The notes below the pieces were generated by a model. It had not been told where the DNA came from, searched no databases, and was given only the letters and a program-made list of their open reading frames with translations. From the NCBI GenBank assembly GCA_947646735.1, contig CANTFK010000017.1, forward strand, positions 124,001 to 188,000: a DNA stretch of 64,000 bases, written 5' to 3'. This DNA comes from Peronospora farinosa. Taxonomy: Eukaryota; Oomycota; Peronosporomycetes; Peronosporales; Peronosporaceae. How positions within the stretch are numbered: the stretch's first letter is position 1; every line of letters starts with the position of its first letter. The position numbers were made by a program, and so were the translations under genes. This document shows, piece by piece, positions 17,829 through 28,651 of the stretch.

Positions 17829-20552
17829 CTAATAGATCATGGACTCCATGCGATTCAGGCGCTCGTTAGTTCCTGTCGGTAGACGGAATTTAATCATGCC
17901 CGCAAAAGTGACCAGGAGTTCGGCCTTTTCGCGCAGAGCAGCAACGCCAGTACGCCGGACTTCACCAGACAATTGAGTCTTTAGGCGGTCCGCATCCCGC
18001 ACGAGGCACTCCATGTATCCGATCAACAGAATGTGAAAATTCCGTCGCACAGTTTCGTCAAAGGCGAGGAAGCGGTCAACGCAAAGACTAAGGTTATTCG
18101 AGTTCTGCGTCGGCACAGCCTCCAGCTCCACAACAAACGCGATAGCGTCTGCATACTGCTGCTTTTCAAAGATCTCGAGGAAAATACTGATGTTCAGAAG
18201 GGTCTGGAAAGCAATGGCAGCCTGACGCGCATGTCGGCTTGCAACTGTCTGGACCCAGGGGAAGCGCATCCACTTTTCGGCAAATTCCTTCGCCTCACGA
18301 AACCATTCCTCACGCTCTGGCCGTGTGGCCGATAAAGTCGAGCTGAGCTGCGAATTGAGCAGCACAATAACGCCTTCGATATCACCGGCACTTTTTAAAA
18401 GCTCAAACGCGTCGTGCGGTCGACCACGAGCTTCTGCTTTGCGTGCAGCGGTGAGAATGAGTTCTTTCACTTCATCTTCGGGCTCATCCCTAAGAAGGTG
18501 GTCGTACAGGCCACGAGTTCGCGAGCCGTTTGTGTTGTTTGTGAATCCAGCCAACACATCAAACTTGCGCGTGTCAAGCAGCAACTCCGCGAGAAGCTCT
18601 TTCTTCGCTGTCAAATCTGAAATACAGACCACGTAGTCTGCCGCTTCTGCGGCGTTGGCACGCTGGAAACCATGGATGTACTGGCGAACAAGACGCACCA
18701 GGTCGACTGTTGTCTCATCCTCTTCTCCCATGGAAAATGACGTGCACTCCAACAGTCCGTAGTGGTTTAGTGTGATCGCAAAATGCACAGCTTCCAGCAG
18801 AAAACCCTTTGACGCCAGATATTTAATTGCCTTTTCGAAATCCTGTGTGATAAGCAGGATCTCAAAGTACAGGAAGGCTGAAACGTTACTGCCACCAGGC
18901 TGTGCGCCACCTTCAAAGTGTGTCGGACCAAATCTCTGGATACTCTGAGATAACGTTGTGATCGTGTAAGTACTGTCCGTCGTCGATCTAGTAGACGCCA
19001 CGCGCTGAATAAAGCAAAGACGCTGCCACAGGTAGTCCTCAACGGTTGTCATGATGCGCTGCTCGTTGGCGTTAACGTTGCCAAAGCACAACAAGTTCAC
19101 AACGCAGCGCTCGTACGGATTCACGACCGATACTGCGTCGATTGAAGAGCTCACCAAGCGGTGGTAGCGGTCCACCAAGCGCTCAAACTCAGCTGGAAAT
19201 TGCTTTGGAAAAGCATTTAGCGGGTTAGCGCTGCGGTCTGCATACAATGTCTTCTGTTGTGCACGGTATCGCAATGCACAGAGAATATCTGCGTCAATAG
19301 GAGAGTCATCACCACTTAACACACTCTTTGCAAAATTGACAGCCTCCTGATCGCCACCACAACGGAGACAGTAGTAGACAATTGCCCAAGTGTTATTCAC
19401 GTCTATGCTACTACCACTGCCGTTGGCAGCATAACGCGAGCTATGCAGATGCTTCACGAACGCACGTATAGTGGAGACAAGGTCAGGAATCCCGCCAGTG
19501 GCAAGATTGTTCTTTTGCACAGTTTCCTGCACAAAATCACGAAACTGATTCTCAAGGAATACACGCGCGCCGAAAGCAAAGCGGTGCCGAAGAAGAGCGC
19601 GCTGAGTCTCGTCTTTTCCTTCTCTCACAGCTGTAAATTCACGTTCTCCCAGCTTGGGCGCACTTGACTTAGTAGCATCTCCGCCGACCAGTATGTCATT
19701 CACCAGTTGCCAGCACTTAAACACAGCTCCCCACTTTGATCCAATGACCGACACTGACACATTGTCCGCACAGACACGTTGGAAGTGACGTGCAAGCTCA
19801 AATTGACTGCGAGTGTTTGGGACACGACTACGGTTGAGTTCCTTAATGACCGAGTAGTACTGCTTCATCTCCTCCGTCATGGCATTCTCCACCTGTAACT
19901 GTGACATTTGCAGTGACGCTCCAACTCCAGAGCTCGTTGAGTCCTGGAAACGTGGTTGGCTCGAAAAAGATGCGCCACCAAGGCCCAAGCCCGTCACTGG
20001 CTCTAAAGCCTGGCGCTTCTCCTGTGCTGCAGAAGAAAAGATGCTGCCAGTAGCTTCATCCACGACACGAGGATAGTTCCGGATCCCGAGCTGTTTAGCA
20101 CCTCCTAAATCTTCAAGCAGACGCTGCTTGGCATCCTCAAAATCATCAATCATTGCACGATTCATCCGATCGTGTGTAGCTTCCACCGTGCGACGATTAA
20201 CGTCCTCAATAGCCGTGAGTACGATCATCTCGTGGTGATGAGCCAAATATCCCTCCAAATCCGTCTCCCCGAGCGGCGTCTCCGACTCAAATTCATGTGC
20301 AATTTCAAATTGTTGCAGCTCTTTGCTGAGCTTTTCCGCGTCAATTCCTTTCGATGCCAATAGAAAATTAGCTTTGTCAACGGCTGGACGCTTGCGACTT
20401 CCATTTGGGGCTTGATCATTGAGCCAACGGGATGCGGTCTCCAACTCTTCCAAGCGTTTTTCGAGACGAGGGATACCTAGATCACCTACGGATGTTGTTA
20501 GTTGAAGAGAACTCTGATATAGCGATTGAAAGTCCACGTCAGTTGAGGTCAT
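17829..20552 (-). CDS. Nucleoporin Nup93/Nic96 (907 aa)
   Basis: This is a large intronless frame with the layout of Nup93/Nic96: an N-terminal helical segment (FQSLYQSSLQLTTSVGDLGI, then RLEKRLEELETASRWL) used in other family members to bind the Nup62 complex, followed by a long all-helical solenoid of about 700 residues. Family-like blocks include YYSVIKELNR, WAIVYYCLRCGGDQEAVNFA, NPYERCVVNLLCFGN, and EDYLWQRLCFIQ with SIQRFGPTHF. The protein is a scaffold of the inner ring of the nuclear pore complex. The length (907) is close to the usual 820-840 plus linkers. The ATG at 20552 was chosen because an Inr-like element lies just upstream; 30 more in-frame codons exist. Confidence 0.92.
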   Translation of the reverse strand: MTSTDVDFQSLYQSSLQLTTSVGDLGIPRLEKRLEELETASRWLNDQAPNGSRKRPAVDKANFLLASKGIDAEKLSKELQQFEIAHEFESETPLGETDLEGYLAHHHEMIVLTAIEDVNRRTVEATHDRMNRAMIDDFEDAKQRLLEDLGGAKQLGIRNYPRVVDEATGSIFSSAAQEKRQALEPVTGLGLGGASFSSQPRFQDSTSSGVGASLQMSQLQVENAMTEEMKQYYSVIKELNRSRVPNTRSQFELARHFQRVCADNVSVSVIGSKWGAVFKCWQLVNDILVGGDATKSSAPKLGEREFTAVREGKDETQRALLRHRFAFGARVFLENQFRDFVQETVQKNNLATGGIPDLVSTIRAFVKHLHSSRYAANGSGSSIDVNNTWAIVYYCLRCGGDQEAVNFAKSVLSGDDSPIDADILCALRYRAQQKTLYADRSANPLNAFPKQFPAEFERLVDRYHRLVSSSIDAVSVVNPYERCVVNLLCFGNVNANEQRIMTTVEDYLWQRLCFIQRVASTRSTTDSTYTITTLSQSIQRFGPTHFEGGAQPGGSNVSAFLYFEILLITQDFEKAIKYLASKGFLLEAVHFAITLNHYGLLECTSFSMGEEDETTVDLVRLVRQYIHGFQRANAAEAADYVVCISDLTAKKELLAELLLDTRKFDVLAGFTNNTNGSRTRGLYDHLLRDEPEDEVKELILTAARKAEARGRPHDAFELLKSAGDIEGVIVLLNSQLSSTLSATRPEREEWFREAKEFAEKWMRFPWVQTVASRHARQAAIAFQTLLNISIFLEIFEKQQYADAIAFVVELEAVPTQNSNNLSLCVDRFLAFDETVRRNFHILLIGYMECLVRDADRLKTQLSGEVRRTGVAALREKAELLVTFAGMIKFRLPTGTNERLNRMESMIY

Positions 20553-20554
20553 TG

Positions 20555-20570
20555 TGAATGGGGGGTGAGC
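20555..20570 (-). promoter_or_regulatory. Inr-like element before Nup93
   Basis: On the minus strand GCTCACCCCCCATTCA matches the oomycete GCTCATTYYNCAWTTT consensus at 13 of 16 positions and ends two bases before the ATG. That is very close, so either it is fortuitous or a leaderless-like transcript is made. Confidence 0.25.
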
Positions 20571-22021
20571 ACAATAAGCAGTGGAATGCGATATAAGGGA
20601 CGAGGGGGGATTAAGTTGCTGGTTATAGAGTACTGTATTCAAATAAAGTAATTTTTTACGGCAGGAACACTATTAACATCTCTATCGGTTACTAGGACGC
20701 AATATATGAATATTCTATGATGGGGTCAAACAAAGTCTTTGGGAGTATGGGATTCGATTCATTTATGCAGCGGTGAAAGTCTTGTAACTGTCATCGTAAA
20801 GTGGATCCCATCAAAGTTGCTACGCTAATCAAGAATTGAAGATGAAAGAGTTGTAATGGATGTGACGGCCATCCCTTTAGCCCGTGAAGATCACCGCAAC
20901 GACCATAGACGTTCCTTGCTTCATGCTTGCAAGAACGAAAGCGCGGCTGACCATGGAAAGATACTCTGGCTATCGTTATTGCTTCTGCGATCACGCACTC
21001 CAAGTCCGACGGGTCGCGCAAGCGGTCATTAAAGGGAGGATACTACGACTGACGGCATCTTCGTGCCACACGTCAATGCTTCGGCAATCGCACAAGTCAG
21101 CTCGGAAAACCCGCGCATGCGGTCATTTTGGGCCACACCCCACGACACATTGCGGCGAATGCTCACTTCAAATTAACGGGTAATTCAACGTCCAGGACTG
21201 TTTTGCTTTGTCTTCAATCAAGAGCTTAAATCCATGGATCAACGAGACAACAAGTCGTCAATTTGTATTGCATTCAACGTGTGAACTCGAACATTTGAAC
21301 AGACTTTGAACAGGTACGATAAGAAACTTGAACTAACTTGATTGTCGATGCCTTGCAGTCAATTTGTTACGCGCTACAAGCCACTACTTCGATATCCTAG
21401 TCGCCACATCGTTTGTAACAGTAGCCCATCGCAAGGCCGGACCAAAACACGACCATCCGACTGAACAATTATCAGAAATGGAAAATGCCCATTACCAACC
21501 ACTTCTGTCCTCTTCGACCAATATAGAAACTCCACATCTTTTTCCTCTATACAGTACTATAACGTGGTTAAAGTAACTTTAAACAACACTGCAGCCAAGC
21601 GTCTATTTTCACTGGCTGGATACAGGGCACATTCAGCACACCACATCTTGTCTCTAAACAACTATAGACAGAACCCTACCCCTTCCCTTAAAAAAAAAGA
21701 GTGATGGTCACAAAATTTCGTCGATCGGCAAGCAGGAAAAAACAGGGCACGCGGTGGTCGACGCAGACTAAAGAAGCAGTTTGAAGACACGGAGCCTTCT
21801 CGTGGAGCAAAACCGCGTCCATAGCAGGAAGTGGCGCTGCTACTTTTTTCTGACGTATCAAGAGGCTAAGAGTATCCTCGCTATTCTCAGCGTTTAAGCG
21901 TGAATCTGTCTTGTAAGACCCATCCTCCCTTGTGTCATATCGATCTCTCTTACGAGTAATATTTGGTGTGTGGCACTTCATCGTTTATTGACCTTCACTC
22001 CTGCTCTCTGAGCACTTTATA
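20571..22021. other. Intergenic region, about 1.45 kb
   Basis: This lies between the divergent starts of Nup93 and the PDZ/PH scaffold. Only short frames are present (20884-21183, 21364-21576, and 21688-21981 on the minus strand), and none shows family features. I see no RNA gene, repeat or transposon remnant that I can name. Confidence 0.5.
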
Positions 22022-25000
22022 ATGACGTGGATCTGTACGGCGTGTGAGTTTGCAGCCAATGAGGATGGCCAAGAGATTTGTGTGGCTTGTGGCTCGGAGA
22101 AACCCGAGGAAGAAGAACAACAGGAAAATGTGACAGAGGAAGCAGCAGTTGGTGAAGACGACGCGACCCCTGAGGTTGTGGTGATTGAGCTGCCTGCTAA
22201 GGAAAAGCTCGGTGTAAAGCTCATGCCACCAAAGGACGGTGTGATTAATCATGGCTTAGCTATTGATAACATTAATAATCCACTGCTCGAGAACAAAGTG
22301 CAGGCAGGGGATCTGATAGTAGCTATTGGTGGCAAGAATGTAGACGGCATGGGGTTTTCGGATGCTATTGATTTGATCCGCAAATTGCCAAGACCTTTGG
22401 CCATTTCATTTGAAATTGATGAAGTTCGACGTCAAGAAGTTGTACGAGAAAAGTTCCAACTTAATAAGGACAATGATCTTGATACGCAGCTGACAACGTA
22501 TGCTGTCGTGTTTGATAATGGTCCAATGGGATTGAATTTGGAAGAAGCAGTGCGATATGGTATTGATGGTGCGGTAGTACGCGCGTTGAAAGGACAAGCC
22601 AAGACGAGTGGAATGATTACAGTCGGTGATATCGTGTACAAGGTGAACGAGACGGATGTCTTGTGTATGCCGTATCTTGAGGTCATGAATGTTCTTCGTC
22701 ACGCAACTGCCCCGAAGACTTTGCAGTTTGTACCTAAGGACAAACTGGCTGATGTGCAGCGTGTAAATTCTCGCCATTCTGAATCGTTCCGTCTTCGTGA
22801 GTCTACGTCGCACGTGAAGCAAAAACTCATGAACAATCCACGCATCGTGAAAGATGATGGGAATGACGGCGATGACAATCAATCGATTGCACAATTGATT
22901 CTGGATAATCAAGCAGCGACGATCAAGAAGGGGCGTATGTACAAACAGGGACGTGTGATGCGCAACTGGAAGTCGCGATACTTTGTGTTAAGTGTGTCGA
23001 AAGTAGAGTATTTCAAGAGCCCGAGCTCTACAACATCGCGCGGTGAAATGAGCTTTTTGAACCACCGTTGCACAATTCGCTCGCTACCGGGCACAGGCGA
23101 CGTGGTGTGCCGATCTCCAAACGTGGCAGCAGAGTTTTTGCTGGAGCTTCGTGTAGATGACCGTCGTATGGTGATGGCCTGTACATCGGAATCAGACAAG
23201 AAGGGCTGGATGGATGCAGTCAAACTAGCTATTGATGCCTCCAAGACTGTCAACCGCACACAAAGTCCTGGGGAATCACTGCGGGAGGCAAAGGCGTTGC
23301 GAACACAGCGCACCGAGAGTCTTTCAATGGATGGGACATTTTTGGAGCGCAACGCTGGAGGACGTCTATCACAGTTTAATTACGAGGCTTTTTCAACACC
23401 TGTCGTCCACGTTGGTGTTCTATCTGCGACAAATTTGACAAAGTCTGGCAGTTCAGTGAACGCACTTTGTGAAGTCACAGTGGGCGCCGAGACTTTTAAA
23501 ACCTCAGTGGTGAAGAACCAGCGTTCACCTGTGTGGAAACAAGATAACTCGGCTTCATTCGAGGCCCCCAGTGAGGAAACGGTGGTGGAGATCCGTATTT
23601 TTGACGAACACTTATTTCGCGCGACTGAGCTTATTGCGACGCTTTCGATTCCTTTGAAGTCACTGCCAAATATGCAAAAGTCAACGAAAAAGTACCCTCT
23701 TGCACTCGGAAGCCGTTCTGCAGGAGCTGTGCTGACACTGTCGTTGGAATACGTAAACAAACAAAAGGCTTTTGAGGAGGACCAGGAGCGTGGTCGCCTT
23801 GGTGATGACCTGAACAGCAACGGCATGATGAACGAACGCGATGAAATGGTTAAGATTAAGGCCGAGGCTCAGATGGCAGCCGATGAAGCCACACATCATG
23901 CTGCTCGTGCACAGGAAGAGGCACACATGTTGCTTGAGCAATCTCGACAGAAGGCAGAAGCAGCTATGGCTGCAGCTCGCGAAGAACAACGTGAAGGCAA
24001 GGCGGCTGTGGAGAAGGCGATGGCCGAAGCAGCCCGTTCAAAAGAAGAAGCAGAAAAGCAGCTTGCAGAAGCGAGACGGGCACAGGAAGAGGCTCAAAAG
24101 CTGATTGAGGCAAACCGTCGTATTCAAGAGTCTGATGTTCAGGGGCCATCGATTTATGCTGCGTACCGGCGTATGATTCAGGATGGGGCTTCCAACGACG
24201 ATGTGAAGAAGAAAATGCAAGAGGATGGTGTTGAGGAGATGGGCATCCAGGCGTTCTTTGACGGAATTAACGCGTACGACGAGAAAATTCGTGCTCTGCA
24301 GGCAGAAGTTGAAAAACTTAAACGAAGCCGTTCCGTGCGGCATAAAGAGGAGCCAAGAGCACAGGACATGCTGGCCAACCTGGATATCTCAAGCGACCAA
24401 GTCAAGTTGCTTCGCCGTCTACTAAAACTCGAAAAACAGTTGCAACAGGCTGGTATTGCTGTGGCTGCAGACATTCCGTACGAAGAAGCTATGGCTAAGG
24501 TGCAAGAAATTTCTAAACGCATGCAAGAAATTGGTTCTGCTGATGTGACGCACCCGGACCCCAAGATCCAGAAGCAGCTTCGCGAAGAATACTACCGCTT
24601 GGAGCAGGATATGGAGAAGTACAACACTGCCCTTATGCTCACCGACGAGTACGCAGCAGAGGAAGCACGAAAGGAGCGCGAATGGGAGGAGGAGAATTAC
24701 GAAGAAAACGTAAAGGCACTGAAGGCTATCCGCCGGATGATGCCGGTTGACGTGAAAAAGATGTCAGAAGCTGATCTGCAGACAATAAAGTCGCCAAACG
24801 GCAAGACACTTCCTCGTGATGTTGCTCGTAAGTTTAAGCGAACAAACGTCCTGGAATTGCTTCGTATGGACCCCGCAGATATTGCAAAGAACCACCCCTC
24901 GCTTTTGGAGAATCTTCGTGTAACGGGTCTCTCCGTGACAGAACGAAGGGCAATGCACATGCACTTGCGTGATGTAGCAGTGACTTGGAAGGCTCAACAA

Positions 25001-26293
25001 GGCGAAGAAATGACAAAGAAAAAGTACGAGTGGTTTAAGACTCTCAAGGAGACATTCAAGACTGTAGTGAACTCGTACAACAAACACGTGAAACAGTACG
25101 GACCGGAGGATAACCACCCGTATGCTACACGTGACGACCCGGACATCGGTTGTCCAATGATTGGTAAACAGTGTCCCATAAAGGCTAACAAAATTCCTTC
25201 ATACGACCAAGACCTCGGGTATCCTGACGGGGATGTTTACATGGAGTCGTCGGTGCAGAAGGGTAACCCCGATGATGCTGGTGCACGAGCATTGGCAGAA
25301 GCACAAGAAATGGCTCGAGCGAAGCTTGCAAACTCTCGTGCAGACGCGTTGAAGAAGCACTACCGCAACGTCCGACTGGTTGCTGAAGCAAACGGCGCGT
25401 GTGAATTGATTGATACATCGATGGATCAAATTGAGAACCGACAGTTGCAATGGTTCCAGGCAAGACTTAAACGTCGCCTTGACCGAACGGAGACTGCTGC
25501 AACAATTAAGGTAGAGTTGGCAGAGTTTGGTGAGTTGGTGAACGAGACTCGTTTGGTAAGCTTGAAATTCGCTGAGCGATCAGGAATGAATCTGTCCGGC
25601 AAGCGGAACACAGCGTTGGACTCGAAGGATACGCGCTCGTCTATCGAATGTAACCTGATCCTGCTCTACTGCGATGCATTGACAGACTGCTTTGATGGTA
25701 TTATCGAGCGCATGGATGAGGTGAAGGCAAGTGATAAGCGCTTGCGTTCGGCTATTCCTGTTATTCGAGGCATTATGAAGGACCTGGCCGATAAGAGCCG
25801 CGGCACCCTGGATTCGCTGAAGGACAAGGGCCCTCCGATGACCCGCCGTGTGAAAACTAGAACCGAAATCATGAAGGAAGCGAAGGAAAAGAACAAAAAT
25901 GCTGCAGCACCAGCCGAGAGTGAAGCGGCAGTGGAAGCCCCTGGCCCTAGTCGAGCGCATCCGATGATGGCTGCACGAGGCAGAGGACGTAGTGGCCGCG
26001 GTGGTGGTCGCGATAATATGTTTGCAGCGATTAAAGGACGTGGTGGTGGCGACGATGCTGGACCCCCAGTCGATTTTCTGGCATCAATTCGCGGTCGTGG
26101 TTCGGGCAAGCCGGGCGGCCCAGGACGTGGTGATCTATTTTCTGCAATCAAGGCACGTAATGGTGATGACGGTGGTCGTGGTGGCCGCGGTGGTGATCTG
26201 ATGTCTGCTATTCGTGGTCGAGGCCCACCAGGTGGACCAGGTGGTGGACGAGGTGACTTTTTGTCTGCTATTGCCATGCGGAAGAAGGAGTAA
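22022..26293 (+). CDS. Multidomain scaffold: RanBP2 zinc finger, two PDZ, PH, C2, coiled coil, WH2-like tail (1423 aa)
   Basis: One intronless frame. A RanBP2-type zinc finger opens it (W3, C5, C8, N13, C20, C23). Two PDZ-like domains follow at about 50-135 and 160-245 (GLAIDNI...VQAGDLIVAIGG; GMITVGDIVYKVN). A PH domain lies at about 300-405 (KKGRMYKQG, WKSRYFVL, GWMDAV) and a C2 domain at about 455-585. An A/E/K coiled coil covers about 610-710. At 711-737 is YRRMIQDGASNDDVKKKMQEDG, like the motif in WASHC3/CCDC53. The stretch from 900 to 1290 is helical and not recognised. The last 100 residues hold five short units such as GDLFSAIKAR and GDLMSAIRGR in RG-rich linkers, similar to the helix of WH2 actin-binding motifs. 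A membrane-lipid-linked actin organiser is a reasonable inference. Confidence 0.85.
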   Translation: MTWICTACEFAANEDGQEICVACGSEKPEEEEQQENVTEEAAVGEDDATPEVVVIELPAKEKLGVKLMPPKDGVINHGLAIDNINNPLLENKVQAGDLIVAIGGKNVDGMGFSDAIDLIRKLPRPLAISFEIDEVRRQEVVREKFQLNKDNDLDTQLTTYAVVFDNGPMGLNLEEAVRYGIDGAVVRALKGQAKTSGMITVGDIVYKVNETDVLCMPYLEVMNVLRHATAPKTLQFVPKDKLADVQRVNSRHSESFRLRESTSHVKQKLMNNPRIVKDDGNDGDDNQSIAQLILDNQAATIKKGRMYKQGRVMRNWKSRYFVLSVSKVEYFKSPSSTTSRGEMSFLNHRCTIRSLPGTGDVVCRSPNVAAEFLLELRVDDRRMVMACTSESDKKGWMDAVKLAIDASKTVNRTQSPGESLREAKALRTQRTESLSMDGTFLERNAGGRLSQFNYEAFSTPVVHVGVLSATNLTKSGSSVNALCEVTVGAETFKTSVVKNQRSPVWKQDNSASFEAPSEETVVEIRIFDEHLFRATELIATLSIPLKSLPNMQKSTKKYPLALGSRSAGAVLTLSLEYVNKQKAFEEDQERGRLGDDLNSNGMMNERDEMVKIKAEAQMAADEATHHAARAQEEAHMLLEQSRQKAEAAMAAAREEQREGKAAVEKAMAEAARSKEEAEKQLAEARRAQEEAQKLIEANRRIQESDVQGPSIYAAYRRMIQDGASNDDVKKKMQEDGVEEMGIQAFFDGINAYDEKIRALQAEVEKLKRSRSVRHKEEPRAQDMLANLDISSDQVKLLRRLLKLEKQLQQAGIAVAADIPYEEAMAKVQEISKRMQEIGSADVTHPDPKIQKQLREEYYRLEQDMEKYNTALMLTDEYAAEEARKEREWEEENYEENVKALKAIRRMMPVDVKKMSEADLQTIKSPNGKTLPRDVARKFKRTNVLELLRMDPADIAKNHPSLLENLRVTGLSVTERRAMHMHLRDVAVTWKAQQGEEMTKKKYEWFKTLKETFKTVVNSYNKHVKQYGPEDNHPYATRDDPDIGCPMIGKQCPIKANKIPSYDQDLGYPDGDVYMESSVQKGNPDDAGARALAEAQEMARAKLANSRADALKKHYRNVRLVAEANGACELIDTSMDQIENRQLQWFQARLKRRLDRTETAATIKVELAEFGELVNETRLVSLKFAERSGMNLSGKRNTALDSKDTRSSIECNLILLYCDALTDCFDGIIERMDEVKASDKRLRSAIPVIRGIMKDLADKSRGTLDSLKDKGPPMTRRVKTRTEIMKEAKEKNKNAAAPAESEAAVEAPGPSRAHPMMAARGRGRSGRGGGRDNMFAAIKGRGGGDDAGPPVDFLASIRGRGSGKPGGPGRGDLFSAIKARNGDDGGRGGRGGDLMSAIRGRGPPGGPGGGRGDFLSAIAMRKKE

Positions 26294-26463
26294 GCCACAA
26301 GTCGTCACTTGTGATAGAAAGGAATGACGAGAAAAGATGTTGGTCTTGGTGGTGGCTAGTAAGAAGAGAAGCGTCAAACAAGACGAGAAGAATACAGAAG
26401 GAGACGATAAACTCGGCACATGAGAGTAAGATTGAGTTGAGCTACAGCCTTCATCTTTTCTAG

Positions 26464-27411
26464 CTAGTCATTGCGAAATGTGGGCTCGGATTTGCTCATG
26501 ACTGCACCGACGGCCTGCACCAAGTCGTCACTGTAGAGTACGGCAGCATTGTGGTATCGCACCTGCTGAAGCGAGTCCGTTGTCGAGTGGTCCCTTTGGT
26601 AGTGAATCGTTTGTTTTATGCCGCGTATCGTAAGAGGACTCTTCTTGGCAATAGCCTTGGCCACATCTCCCACGTGACCCATTAACGTCTCGTGATCAGG
26701 CAGGGCTTTCAAAACAAGTCCAAGCTTTTCCGCTTCTAGTCCGCCAACGTCACGTCCTGTAAAAGCTAATTCCTTTGTCTGACGCTCACCTATGAGCTTA
26801 GGCAGACGTTGTAATGTACCGAGATCAGCAATGATTGCTAGATCCACCTCCTTGATGGAGAAAATAGCACTCACATCCGAGTAGCACAAGTCACACGCCG
26901 TGATAAAGTCGACACCAGCTCCAATGCAAGGACCATGCACTGCTGCAATAACGGGCACTCGACACTTTTCCAGCGCCGAAATGACGTTCTGAAACTTGCC
27001 AATGACATGCATCAGGGACTCGCGTTTGCGTCCTTCACACGATTCTTCCATTGCAATGTTTTGCATCTGGACAAACACATCCAGGTCCATGCCACTGGTA
27101 AAGCCACGGCCTTTACCGGATACAATAACAGTCTTAATACGTGGATTTGATTCCACCATTTCAAAGGTTTGAGCCAAGTCGATCCACATTTGCATGTTCA
27201 TGGCGTTCAAAACCTTTGGACGATTCAGTTTCAAGTGCAGGATTCCAGGCGCCGTGAATCCTAACGATAAAGTGTTAAATTTAGTGCAAGTCACGTCAAG
27301 TAACTGCGGTGGCTCCTTCATCCAAGCTGTAAGATGGTTGTAGTTGCTATTGGATGCATAAGAGCGGTGCAATGCAGCACACGGGCGAAGAAAGACACGT
27401 CGAGAGAACAT
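26464..27411 (-). CDS. Delta(3,5)-delta(2,4)-dienoyl-CoA isomerase-like enoyl-CoA hydratase family protein, mitochondrial (315 aa)
   Basis: The crotonase fold is clear: LNRPKVLNAMN, then FTSGMDL (oxyanion hole), VAAVHG-type AAVHGPCIGAGVD, and KEVDLAIIADLGTLQRLPK. The three acidic residues known from rat ECH1 (Asp in GVD, Glu in KEVD, Asp in ADLG) are all present. This favours dienoyl-CoA isomerase, which handles intermediates of unsaturated fatty acid beta-oxidation, over a plain hydratase. The ATG at 27411 starts MFSRRVFLRPCAALHRS, a typical mitochondrial presequence; the C-terminus (FRND) is not a peroxisomal signal. Its 3' end faces the scaffold gene, with 170 bases between. Confidence 0.9.
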   Translation of the reverse strand: MFSRRVFLRPCAALHRSYASNSNYNHLTAWMKEPPQLLDVTCTKFNTLSLGFTAPGILHLKLNRPKVLNAMNMQMWIDLAQTFEMVESNPRIKTVIVSGKGRGFTSGMDLDVFVQMQNIAMEESCEGRKRESLMHVIGKFQNVISALEKCRVPVIAAVHGPCIGAGVDFITACDLCYSDVSAIFSIKEVDLAIIADLGTLQRLPKLIGERQTKELAFTGRDVGGLEAEKLGLVLKALPDHETLMGHVGDVAKAIAKKSPLTIRGIKQTIHYQRDHSTTDSLQQVRYHNAAVLYSDDLVQAVGAVMSKSEPTFRND

Positions 27412-27523
27412 CAAGTTCGAAAGTATCACGTGAGACCAAAGCGTATGATTGCGATGTGACGCAAATGTGATGTATAGTGCACCACAGCGACAGAATGTGA
27501 TTAGCTAAGCATTAAGGAACTTG

Positions 27524-28651
27524 CTAGTCTTGTATCACGTTCTTGAGCAGTTCCGAGGACTTTTCATAGCCGTAAAATGTGACAGCGTTGCAGGGAAATG
27601 CTCGCACACAAGCAGTACCTAGACCGCTACAAAAGATGCGCCAGCCACCGAGTCGATAGAGTTGCCGCGCCTGGTACGCAATCTTGTGTTCACCCGGCTT
27701 GTGATTCACTGGAAGCGTCTGAATAGCAGATTTGATGACTGTGAAGACCACACAAAGCAGTGTGTGATCAGTATCGACCTCACTAGCCTTAAGTCTATCG
27801 ATCAAAAGTAACGAGGTCTGAGCCACGAGAATACACGTACCGTCAAAAGGATACGAAACAACCCACGACGCAACACCAGCAGCTCCTCCAGCCGTCAGCA
27901 TGGAAGTTGTCGAGTTGATACCATTCTCCATCATCATGCGCTTGGTGTATTCATATAGCCAAAAGTAGACAGCAAAAGACGGAACCTCCCGCCACAGTGT
28001 ACACGTAAAGCCAAGGAAAAGTCCAGGTGTGCCTCTGGCTTTAATAATATGCCGAATACAATCCATCGGTCCTTGGTATTGACTACTTCGACGTCCATCT
28101 TGCACCTGAAGTCTGCACTTGATGAGCTCTGCAGGGGCCAATGGAACGGTCTGCCAAAAGCCACCAACTGCTCCAGCATAGAAAACAGACTTGAGCGTCG
28201 GGGTCTGCACATTATCATCGATCATCTTCAGTGTTCGCTCGTAAACTGCAAACATGATGGCATTTGTTGCTGCACTACCAACAACCGGTGACGTCATGCC
28301 CTTGAAAAACCCCGACACTCCTTCATGCTTAAGCTACATACAAGTACTCTTGAATCAGCCATTCACACGCTATCACGATCTCTTTGCAATTGCATCAACG
28401 TTGCAACGCACTGTTTCACGAGCACAATCAAAGGCTCCATTATAATACTTGTTGTATATCTGTAGCCGTACTTTAATCTAGGACAATGACAAAAATAACA
28501 ACGCGAAGAATAAAATACATGTCGACTCATCAACATAGTCATATAAAGTACAGCGACGAACCGTATCAAACGGCTGTCCAACAACGACACCAGCAATCCC
28601 ACCTACAGTACCGGCTGTCAAGTCTATTAGCACTGAGTACTTCTCCGCCAT
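27524..28651 (-). CDS. Mitochondrial carrier family (SLC25) protein, 4 exons (287 aa)
   Basis: Exons 28562-28651, 28412-28477, 27841-28333 and 27524-27738 join in frame. The product has three repeats with the carrier signature: GQPFDTIKVRLQ, PLAPAELIKCRLQVQ and SYPFDVIKSAIQ. Each is followed by the usual (E)Gxx(G/C) element (HEGVSGFFKG, RGTPGLFLG, LGGWRIFCSG). The length matches the family. The second-repeat motif P-x-E-x-I-K-C-R-L-Q resembles ornithine/carnitine/basic amino-acid type carriers, but the substrate cannot be fixed from this alone. It sits in the inner mitochondrial membrane. The TTG-initiated extension before 28651 was ignored. Confidence 0.88.

Noticed and set aside
21688..21981. 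A 97-codon minus-strand frame just upstream of the PDZ/PH scaffold
   Set aside because: Its ATG would lie 41 bases from the scaffold start, with no promoter room and no recognisable features.
25666..26298. A 210-codon proline-rich minus-strand frame
   Set aside because: Antisense of the RG-rich WH2-like tail; proline-rich only because the sense strand is glycine-rich.
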